Positions 32,845-44,800 of a stretch of DNA of 64,000 nucleotides are shown here, one piece after another. The stretch covers positions 18,889,999 through 18,953,998 of the forward strand of contig NC_092565.1 in NCBI RefSeq assembly GCF_037975245.1. The letters run 5' to 3'. A program made the translations under genes and the position numbers. The notes under the pieces are model-generated. The model ran no database searches and was not told where the DNA came from. It saw nothing but the letters and a program-made list of their open reading frames with translations. This stretch comes from Apostichopus japonicus (taxonomy: Eukaryota; Echinodermata; Holothuroidea; Aspidochirotida; Stichopodidae). Numbering within the stretch: the first letter of the stretch is position 1; every line of letters starts with the position of its first letter.

Positions 32845-35800
32845 ATGTTCTCGGACGAGGATCGGCAGAGAAACCTCAGGTCGTTTCAAAAGAAAGCTAG
32901 ACTTCTACTCACTGAATCAGAGAGAGACTATTTACATGACGTACTGAAGCAGTATCAGACCTATAAAGACGTACATCGTCTTATGACATGCTTGAAGAGT
33001 GCCTTGGACACGCCGACTAAGTTAGACCTGCTTCGAGAAATTCGGGGGCTCGTGCCGCCCGGTCACCTGCGACAATTCGACGACACGGCACCGTACAAGA
33101 AGATGGCTCACCCTTACCAACCACCACCACCTGTCGGTGATAACGTTTGGCGGAGAATGCCCAGTTGGCACGGTAGGAGTAGTCAACCTACCTCTAACCA
33201 TTCAGACTGGATTCAGTGTAAGTCTACTGGTGTTCCATACCTCTAGAGAGTTATTGCATTTTTTTTTGGGGGGGGGGGGAATTCCACAGTCAGTGTTCTG
33301 TTGTTGATAAACTTAAATTCGTATTTCGTGAAATGCTTAATTTCTCTTGAAATTCCTGCCTCAGTTTGGGTTGTATTCAGTGTTCGACTTATGGCCAAAA
33401 AATTGCATAGCAACAAATTTCGACAATTGCTATACAATATTTTTGTTGCATAGCAGTTCCCCAATATTGAATAGCAGTTTTGAAATTACCACAAAACGGA
33501 CCAAATGTTGGCAATCAATGTATTAACTAGAAAATGTTTGTTTATTATTATTATTTATACTAGTGTTGCTACGATAATCGTTTTCAATATCGGTATCGGC
33601 CGATATTTGCAATATCGGCAGCATATCTGTATCAGTAAAATTATGCCTAATTGCCGATAACAGCAAACTGATATTTAACTTTTCTTTTTAACAGCAGAGC
33701 TACCTGTACTTATTTATACTTGCAATGATTTGTTAATCTGCCCAAGACGATCCATTTCTTTAGAGTCAGTTAAACTCAGATTCATTTTCGAATAATATCC
33801 ATGGAAACCTGACTCTCCGTAACATCTAAAAACACGTCTACGGCGCGCGAATATAACCAATGACCTTCGTGAACCTTGGCCTGTATACACTGTACTAACC
33901 ATTCATTTCCTCAAAGGCCTCTGTGAAAACCTTGAACATGATGCATACAGTAACTGCACAGTTCAGCAGTGTTGGAAAACTTTGTTCAATTTCCCGCGAA
34001 CACACTGCTGATTTCCCGCCGGTGTTCGACTGCCTAGCACGCGTAACGTGCGAGCATAAATGCGTGGTGTCCAGGGGCCCGTCTTAGGGCTATGGTGGGG
34101 TCATGGGGTAGAACCCCTCGTGGGGATCCTGGGGGCGAAAGCCCCCGAAAATTGTCATTTTTTGCGATGTCTGGCGATGAAAAAATTCGCAGTTGAGGAT
34201 GCAAAATACTGACAACTTTTTTTATTAAAATTGTCACGAAACTGATGAAAATTTTAAAATGACAAGTTAAAGTAGCTATATTATGTTATAAAATGAAAAG
34301 AGATTTAATTTGTCTTTCAATCTTTAAAAAGTGCAACTTACAAAACTTCCGATATTATGAAACAAACATCGTTCAGCAAAGCCCGGTTTCTAGACTGCCT
34401 AACAATGAATAGCATGCACTATGCATACATTTTTACAACTGCAGTGTTTAACCCTATACCCAACTACTGTACCACGGTACATGTGCTGCGAATTTGCCCA
34501 GGTACCTTCCCAACAACTGTGAGCTCATCCCCTGTGTAACACCTGTTTGTTAACATTTTTTTGGCACGTTGCCAGGGAACCTTTTAGTTACGTGAGATCC
34601 GTAACCGCCGAGGTGGTTAGGCTATTTGCTTTACACTTAACTATGGTAGGATATTATTTTTTCAGGTTTTTTTTCGCTATACGGTCAAGTGAATAAGTTG
34701 TACATTGAGTATAAACTCAATAAATTATAACTTCTACATTGTGATCGACAGTTCGTAAGTTAAGGTTTGAGTATTTGCTCCCAAATCTGACTAGGAATTT
34801 GTATCGCACAAATCGGCACAATGTGCGATGCTGATTCGGAAACGTCTCGCAAGTTTGTCGTTTTGGATCGCATTTTGCGATGCGATACCGGAAAAATCGA
34901 ACACTGGTTGTATTGAATAAAAGTGAGGTGTGATTCCTACTGTTGTAGCACGGTATGCAATGAACTGTGGCTTCTGACTGGTACCCCCCAGCTATGTATG
35001 GTTTCATCAGGATCGCTAGCAACTGAGGACTTTATAGCTCAGTTGGTATCTGAGCACAGGACTTGCATTCCTGAGGTCCTTGGTGCAAATCCCATCCTGT
35101 CCAAACAATGTCATTATTCTTTTCAAAATAGAAATACAATCACACAGAATAACAAAATATGTACTATTTTTTGTACAGTATACCAATGTCAGGATCTGGT
35201 GGGAAGTACAGTTTGTATAATGTAAGTTCTAAATCCAGCCAAGTGGTTCATCAAAAAAGACATTACTGTTAATTTATGTTGATTCACAGCTCCTAACGGG
35301 ATGCTCAGCCCGGTAGATGATTCTCGAATCATCACCGTGGATACCGAGGGAGAGGACATTGGTTTTATCATCAAAGGAGGAGCAGAACAGAAAATGGGCA
35401 TTTTTGTTGCAAGAGTTGAACCAGATTCAGATGCAGGTAATAGAAACATCAGGCAAAGTCTACAACTGATTTTGATAACATTCTCGGTAATAAAGTAGTA
35501 CTTTGCAGCACTGTACATACGGTATATATTCGTGAATGATCTAGTATTTAGATATATATGTGATGCAAATTCACATTTTTGCCATACTCTTTTACTTGTA
35601 AGGATGGGTCATGTGAACAATTTCATCTCTATTCCTTTCATTTGGTGAGTCATGTTAGACAGTCAGTTTATGACGGTCAAAAGCTGGGATAACATTTACG
35701 AGATTTTGGGCTCAATTGATATTGTAATCAGGGGTAGATCAAGGGTTTAACTAGGAGGGATGTTGCACCCCCCCCTTTCCCTGAATCTATGCCTGGTAAT

Positions 35801-38800
35801 ATGTTTGATTAATTAATACTTGTAATCCACTAATTCCATAAAAAACATGAATTTGTGACACCCTTACATTTATTGCTTATATGTTTGTTCATGCTATGCA
35901 ATTCAAACATCAGTTACAATGATAATTGAGTATTATTCAGATGTCCTCTTGTGTGGAGAACTTTCAAATGTTAGCTAACATAATTCATTAATTACATACT
36001 CAGCTTATTTACAAGACATTCGTTTATGCTCACAAAATTTCACGTTGGGATATGGATCATGATAACAATGATCTCATCTGTGAATTCCTTGAAATTAACA
36101 AAATATCTTTTATCATTTTATTCGAGCAAACTTTAGTCCTGTTCTCTTTTTTATCCTTCGCAGAGATGAGCGGTCTTCAAGCCGGTGACCAGCTCTTGGA
36201 GGTTAATAATATCAGTTTTGAAGTAATCCCTATCCACACAGCTAGCACTGTTCTCAGGAGCAGCAACAGGCTAAAAATGAAAGTAGTAACACCTCCAAAG
36301 AAGACATCGCACAAAGACAGAAAGGATGGCAAATGGTATTGCTTGATTATTTTATACCAGCATATTTTAAGATTTATTTCAAATGTCTTGCATTTCTTGG
36401 TGATTTTGGAAAATTGGAAATTTGGAAATTGTTGTAAGAAAACAAGACATGCTCTTTGTAACTTGATTTTAGGAAGTATCCCTTTGAGAAATGTAATTGG
36501 TTCATGAATGCTAGAATCCATTTAATCTCTAATGTTGTTGTCAATGCTACTAAGCTTCTATATTTTAACAGCCAACTGACATAATCTATAAAAAACAGTT
36601 ACTTAATAAAGGAAGATTGAGAGACTGACTTATAATCTCTTGCAGCCGTATCTTTTTTCTTTTTTTCCCCCCTTCTTTCTCCATCCTGCTTTTCTTGTCT
36701 GCCAACTTCTTTGTAAGTGTGCTCACCTTACAAATTTAGCCAACGAGCGATATTATCTGTTGACCAATATTAAAAACTTGTTGTTTTTTCTCATTCTATA
36801 GGTTCGAGAGCAGAGGCAACGTAAATGCAAGCATCGATAAAGAGAGGACCGTTCTGATTCAGTTAGATGAACATCATCAGTTTATTGGTTTCAACATTCG
36901 CGGTGGGAGTGAATATGGACTGGGTGTTTTCGTTTCTAGGTAAGGAAAGTTCATTTATGTGAAATATTGTTTTTGTATTGGCCAACAGGTTAAAGGTAAG
37001 ACAACTTTGGCATAGTTACTAATTTAATGAGATCTTTGAATTAATTTTTTTTTATTTTTATGAAATTGCAATGGGAAGTATCATTGTCAGTAGTCCACCT
37101 GAGTTTATCATCCCGTGATTATGATAAAATATGATCACTTTCAGCCACTGCAATGCAATGTGATCTTAGGGCAATTAAGGGCTGTAGTTAAAAAAAGTTT
37201 TTGAAAAATTTTGCTTCTCCCCTAATCATTGTTTTCAAAGTCAAGTTCTGCTGATATGATTAATATAATCATCAGGATTTCTTCATGTTTCTTTCTTTAT
37301 TTATTTTTTTTGTTTTTTCTTCAACTTTTAGAACTGATCCTGGTGGTTTAGCTGAGCTGAATGGGATCAAACCAGGCGATCAGATTCTTGAGGTGAACGG
37401 AAAGAAGTTTGATAACATCACTCACGCGGAGGCAGTGGAGATTATTCGTAACCAAAGAAACATGATCATGAGGGTTAGGAGTACCAACAAGGTACCAACA
37501 TACCCTAGAATAGAGGACAACTTACCTCCCCCTCCAAGTAAGTCTTGTAGGTTGCAGCAGCTCTTGAAGTTGGTGAAACATTTTCTCTAAACTTTAGCAA
37601 AGTACTCAGACTTCGACACCTGCCAATCTTTCTTTATCAAGTTAAGGTTAATGAGTGTGCAGTTAATGAATTTGATTTGATCCACAACATTTAGTTGCAC
37701 CATAACTTTTTCATAACAGTGCATGTCAATGACATGGAACATGCAAGTTGGAAAACCTCAAAGTTGTTGACTTTGATTAGCCGAGCTGATGAACTGCATA
37801 CTTATTGAATTGTAAAATCAAGTAGCATCAAGTAATTTATCAAAGTCAACTGGAAGACTGCTGTTTGATTCTTCACTGTACTATATATGTATTTTTCATG
37901 CAATGTGCATGAACTGTACATGCATTGTGCATGCACTATATATGCATTGTACATGCATTATACATGCACTATATATGCAATATGCATGAACTGTACATGC
38001 ATTGTGCATGCACTCTATATGCATTGTACATGCACTCTATATGCATTGTACATGCAATGTGCATGATACAATGTTGAAGAGAGAAACTGCAATATGAGGG
38101 AACACATTCAATGGGTGTCAGATTCATGGATACAAAAGACTGTAGATAATCTTTCATAACTAAGAAAAGGTGGCATGGCTACTTTATCTAATCCCCTCTT
38201 GAAATTTAGAAGATGATGGAGTGGTAGAAAATTGGTACGATTAGCAAGTTATTACTCAAAAAGGTCTCAAACAATGCAGTTTATTTGCATAATGAGTGTG
38301 CTGAAGACAGATGCTTTCTGTGAAAACAGTTTATAATGGCATTCCTGCTGTTATCACCAGATACATTTGTCAAAGTTGAACCAAGCCTTTTCAAAGTACA
38401 AGGGATCTACATTACCAAATGTTTTCTGGATCCAAGTGTTACCTCCTGATGAAGAGTTTTCAACAATTGATTCAGATCTGTGCTTGGAAGCATCCCTCTA
38501 TATTACTCCTCTTTCATCATTACATACAGGATCTCAAAGTGCAGTTCCTCTGAAAGGTGGTTCTTCTTCTTCTCCGCCTTCCTCTTACGATGGATCCGTC
38601 AAGTCTGCGCCGCTCCCAAACAAAGACTGGCTGGTACGAAACGAACCAGTCAACAAAGGCTTCAGCGATGAAATAAAGAGACCGGCATCCGCAGCTAGTT
38701 CACATTCTTCAAAACATTCCTCAAAGCAAAACGCCCCCACTGTGAGTACTTTCGATATTCTTTCCAAAGTTTAAGCAAACCAGTAGTGACAGTTTTTCCT

Positions 38801-41800
38801 TCTCTTGATGAATTTCTGACAAGTTGTGACACCAGAGAAGCTGAAGACATGTCTCAGAGGAAAGCATACGTAACTTGATGGTTTTCAGTTTCATACATGA
38901 TGTGGGTGGTGGTATGGTGGGTGGGTGGGTGGTGGTTTGGTATGGTGTTAGGTATGGCATCATGTCAAAAATCAATGTGTCAATGAATATTCATGATGCG
39001 TTACTTGGACAAATGAACAATACATAGATATGACCACCTGTAAGCACACCCTTCCTGTGCCAAGTTCTTGGCTATTGTCGTTTCTAAATTTTACAAAGGG
39101 GTGAGACGACTCATTAGCAACCGATTCATTTGTTCCTGTAAACTTCTAAAAGTTCTGAGAGTTGGAGAGCTGGTAGTGTTTTAAAGAAAACATTCATGTC
39201 ATTATGGTTTTTGTTTCATGAATGATATATGAATGTTATACCTTGGGTAGGTATGTCCATAATGTGAAAAGATCATTTTACATGGTGTTTCATTCACGAC
39301 TGACAAGGCCAAAGGGGTATATATTTAAGATATAACTTGTTAACATCGTCAGTTTTTGGAAGGATTGCAAGTATGAATACCACAGTGGCTAGATTTACAC
39401 TAATGTTGTAAATGATGTTAAATGATGATATCTGGCATGTTACAAAGTATAATAGTGAACACAGTAAATGATTTGCAATTGTTTATAATATTCGGATGTC
39501 TCTGGTTTCTAATGACCTTTCAGGGACCTAGCTCTGGTGGCGTTAAGGAAGGTCATCAGGACCCACAGGGAGGAAAGGACGCCATCAGGAAGGAACCGGA
39601 ACCACCTCCACGAACATCCACACCTACAAAGAGGGGACCTCCCAGGGTCAGGGAGAAGAAAGGAAGAAAGCTTGGGAGGTCGTTCAGCATGAAAGTTACA
39701 GGAGGTAAGCTTTTAAGACATCCCAGGTTTAACTTTTCATAATACTTCATGATGGTTCTAAGGGACTTAGCATCTTGCAAACTACACAGGACAATTTCTA
39801 GGGTACTTGAAGAATCCAAAATTTCAATAAGGGCAGAATAGTTTATTCTTTATGATGTAATGGTAACTAAGACCCTCCGGATTACAAGTGCTATGCTTGG
39901 CAAACAATATCCCCTACAATATGAATATTCCCAAAGTATAATCAGTTTTATCTGCCACTAAGATGCCTAGCGAATTTGACAACAAATTTTGACACTCAGA
40001 AGATACCAAAGTGAAGTCCACAATGTCTGAAGATCTATTGAAATGCATGTCGAGCATGATTTGTGCAATGTCGTAGCATCTCACTTTTAGCACTGCATCA
40101 CTTAGTCTATCCCTCAGAGTACATTGGACCACCGAAAACATTTAACGATTTATTAGTTTGTTCGTTGAGACAATGAATATTGTTTCTATTTTCCAAATCA
40201 GAAAAGCAACGACCGATGCTAGACAGAGATGATGTCTACCACAAAAGAGAGAAAAAGGGTAAGACTCTAAGAGAAATGTTCTTTGGAACCAAGTCTGGCC
40301 ATAAGAATAAGACCTCAATGGAAGCTGTTGAAGAAGAACATGACATTAACAAAAGCAGAGACGGTACCAAAACAGATGAAGAACTCAACGAAAGCATGGG
40401 CGAGAGAAAAGGTCGCAAGGGTAAGATTCGCATTTCATTCTGTTCTTTATTCCTACGTTGTTCAATTCTGATGGTAAGGATCCATTTATCAATAATCTTG
40501 GAATCACTTTGGCGGTCTTAAGATATTTCAATTTCAAAGGTGAGGTTAAGTTTTTGTTTGAAAATAAACAAAATTCTTCTATTTAGAAAGCTGAATGAAT
40601 ATATATATATATTCAAGAATAACTTCAGTGGCTCCAGTAGGGCATCCAAAACTTGTATAAGTCAAAGTCATCTAGGGTCATTTGAAGCCACTGTTGATTC
40701 CAAATTGGCTTGCAGTGTGAGGCTATCCACCGCTTTTTGTTATTTATTGTTTACATTATGTTTTTCTTTTTTTTCAAATCTGGCCAGCAGATTTTGTTTC
40801 AACTAACTTGAACATCTTTTGTTTCAACTGTAATTTAAAAATCAAATCTAAGTAAGAATTTTTTATTTTTTTTTTTATCAGGTAGAGGCAAGATGCACGG
40901 ACTTCTGAATAGTTTCCGTAAGACCAGGGAGGACGTGAAGGTCAAAAGAAGGGTGCCGCTGCAACGAGATGACTCAGATGCAGATCTGGACGATAGCAAT
41001 CTAGAAGCTAGCGGTCAATGGGCCACTAGGAAAGGTACTCCTGGTACTCCAGACAAAGCAGAAGACATAGGTAGGACAAAATTACTACTAAATCTGTTGT
41101 TCTTTCTGAAGGAGATCAGATGAAATATGTATTTAAAGCAGTATATGTTTTAAAGTAACATACTGAAATATATCTATATATATATATATATATATATGAT
41201 GAAATCCCTTCAATTGTTTTGACATGTTTTGAAATTGTGTTTTGTGTTTTACAACATTCTAGATTGTCTCTTGTGAGCTTTCTGTCATAGTTTACCCTGT
41301 ATTGTTGTTGCAATATTACTGTAATTGAAGTGCAAAATGTGTACTTGTTTGATAGGGTGATTGTGGCATATACAATATATATGATACTTGTAGCTAAGAC
41401 AAAACAGGGTAAATCCTTCAAGTTGATATCCTGAAACATATTCCTCAGTATTAACTTAGGGAAGGGTAAGTTGCTTGGTTCGGTAAGATAGTTAGACTCC
41501 AGCTAAAGAAGGCATTGCTAGTTTTCACATTTATAGCACAAGAGCAAATACGTATTAATCAAATTATGTCCTCACTTATTACCATGTTAGACTTATCCCC
41601 TGCCCCCCTTTTTTTCCATGTTAGTGAAATGTGATGCAACTGTTATTAGTCAATTCTTAGTTATTCATTTTGAGTTTGATAAGCAGCTCTCAAAAAGTAA
41701 TTTAGAAAATAGATGACACATTTCATCAAGGAGATATTAAACTTCTTTTTGCAGTTCCGTACGGTAGCATTGGGAAGCAACGTGGGTTATTTGTTCAGGG

Positions 41801-44800
41801 AGCCGGCACCCAGGTGATGTTAGCGAGTATAACAGCACCGTCTCACCATGCTATGTTGGAAGAATCGGCCAAGAAAGTTTTGAATCCAGATGAAAGTAAA
41901 GCTGTCTTGAGACACATCAAAAGGGTAAGTAGAATCAAAACTTTAGGGAACAGCAATGCCGAACATTGAGATAAAATCTTCCTACATGCATGACTTACAA
42001 ATACACAAAACTTACAAAAGTTAAAGACATACAGGACTTATAAATGTGCAAGACTTTACAGACATACAAACCTAACAGATATTACAAGAGTTATAAAAAT
42101 TAAAACCTTAAAGACATACAGACGTTTCCTCATTATAAGCTCATTTGTTTATTAACCATTAGTTTTCAAATGTTCAAAGATTATCAGTTCATTACCTGAC
42201 CACTGGAGGCAGTGCGTTTTTTCAAAGAGGTGCTTTTGTGACATATTTTTGAAACCTGCACAAAAATACTTCATTCCAATGACTATCAGTACAAACAGAT
42301 GCCATTAAACAATACTCTTTAGGCATTTGGCCAAAATGTGCTTCAGGAAATTCCCTTCAAATATTATCAACATGAATGCTGGTTTCAAGTTTCCTATATG
42401 TCACATAACCATGGAGATTTGTCATTTTTTTGTCTGTTGCTCTTGCAGTATGATGAAGAAGGTAACATTGATGCTCTAGTTGTTCCACTTCTTGCAATCT
42501 TGGATCAACCTGAGAAAGTTCTCTTACTTCGAGATATCAGGTAAGAATCTCTGTCTTGTCCATATGAAAGAGAAATATTGTCACTGAGGGGAAAATTGAG
42601 TCAAGCAAAACAAATGCGCTATATTGACTTTTATTTCATTGTTCACACTGTAGTCTAGGTTAATGAAAAATTGATATTTTAAGAAATAGGAATCCTTGTT
42701 ATGTAAAGGTATAGATCTCAAATCTCATTGCGATGATTTGAAAATACAAAAGCATTCGTCCACCAATGAACTCATTTTGAATGCACTACCAACTGTGACC
42801 TACAGATTGTTAATGCTGCATTGGAACGTAGCATGATGTCACGCTGACGAAGGCATGTAATATTCTTATATAGTTAGATAACCCACATTCTAACTATGAT
42901 ATCTTAGGTACAATCATTTGGTTGCTCCTAATTTAGCAAGGCTATAGCTACTGCTTATTCCAAATCAGAATATTTTGTGTCCCACAAATTAACTATCTGT
43001 ATTTCTTCTCCTTTTTTTTTTCTTTTTCCATTTGTAAAACCTTAATCCAAATTCCATCATTCCTGATATGATTTTGGTAAACTAAAGTAACAGTCTAGTT
43101 TGGATCCACTATAGTGTGACATATTCAGCTCTAAATGTATAGCAACCTATGCCATGGAGCAATATGTCCACCAATTACAAGACCTCTCTCTGTTTCTCTA
43201 TTTGTAGGGGATTCATTGCTCCTAAAGACATCGGAAGGTTTGATTCACTTGTCTCAAAGAAGGAACTGGAGGCCATGAAACTAGTCAGGAAACAGGAAAA
43301 AGAAAGTAAGCCAAAAACCAGAACTGGTGTCAAGTTGATAATTCTGTTTCACCTGTAACTGGATAGAGTGTAGTATGGGGACCAGGGGGGGGGGGTTGAT
43401 AACACATCTTTATAACCTCAATAATACTGATCAGGGAAAGAAGAGATATTGTCTGACATTGGTACCATCATTTAAAGGTATATCAAATGTTTCTCCTTCC
43501 TCTGGTAATGAAAAGACAATTCAATAAAATTTCTCATTAGTATCGTTGCTTATTGACCTATTTTGAATGTGCCGAAACTCTAATGGTCATTTTGTGAAAT
43601 ATCTGTTGAGTTCATTAATATAAAATACTGTTTGAATCTTAGGTTTGTTGACCCTCTAGTATTTAATTTTTTTGATCATTAAAGAAACCTTAATAAATTT
43701 GTTTTTTGAAGTGGCTCAAATTTTCTTTCCTTTGGCTTGCCAGATTCACTTTCAGCAAATGTTCATCCATCTTTACATAAGACACAGTCGTCAGAGGGGT
43801 ATAATGGTCCCCAGAGGTCCCAGTACAGTCACATACCTACCATATCAGCACCTCTGGTCGCCCCCGAACCCATACCCGTTGGACCTTCGGAATATGTGAA
43901 CATTAAGACCAGCGAGGATAGCAACCTGACCAGGTTGAGAGGAAAGAAAGTAATGATTTCTTCTAATCCAGAGATAATCCCCAGACAGGATTCCTACGCC
44001 GACGCCTCAAGCCCCGAACTCTCACCCGGGGAGAAATCAAACCGGAATTTCACCTTTGGTGAGTCAGAAGCTGCAGTCCTTGCCAGTTTGAACTCGGCCT
44101 TAGGGCCAGGGGACCCTTCAAGAGACTTGAATGCAAATTCGGTGGTCAATCACAATAGTCCTCATTCTGCGTCTTTAGAAGAGAGGGACTTCAGAGGAGG
44201 CTTCACTTCAATCCCGGTCAGACAGCAGAGCCCCTTACAGACTTTTACGCCCCGTTCGAATTATCCTCCCGAATCCGACGAAATCTCGGGAGATTCGGAC
44301 AGCAGTTCGGCCGCTGTGAGACTGGGCTCGTACGGATTTAAAGGCGAAACACGGAATGATATGGACCAACCTATTTCACAGAGATCACCGTCACCTTCGC
44401 AGAGACCTGCGATGCCCCCTCCACCGCCTCCCTTTGCTCCACCTCCCCCTCCGTTGTACGCCAACCCGCTGGACTTTCCGCCACCCTCGCCTCCCGAGAG
44501 CTTCGCCTTCAGCAATGGTTACGGTCACACCGTCAACTCTCCCGATGAGCCACTATACGCCAAGGTTAACAAGTCCAAGAAAGGCGGAAATCAGGATTCA
44601 CGGATCAATTCTGGTATGGCGGTGGAAGCACCCTACGCTACCATCTCGGAATTTGACAAACTTTCAATAAACAGTGCAGAGTCTGAGAGAAGTTCATTGT
44701 CATCTCCAAAGAAAGGAATCTTGTAAGTTATAGGCCCTTGGGTTGCACGGCCATATTACAATTAGACTTCACACATAGTCCATATCTTACCTGATGTTTA

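Noticed and set aside
35027-35102. Functional tRNA-Ala(TGC)
   Set aside because: The T-arm does not pair, the B box is broken and the acceptor stem is mostly mismatched. It is listed as a pseudogene/SINE head instead.
38361-38529. Earlier 5' start for the PDZD7 exon at 38530, using the CACCAG acceptor at 38361
   Set aside because: With the incoming phase 1, that acceptor gives a stop within about 30 codons. TACATACAG at 38529 keeps the frame into the next exon.
42000-42130. Tandem array around ACTTACAAA / AGACATACAG
   Set aside because: The units are short and too irregular to separate from simple AT-rich sequence.
44261-44515. Gly-rich minus-strand ORF
   Set aside because: It is the antisense of the polyproline-encoding part of the PDZD7-like gene.
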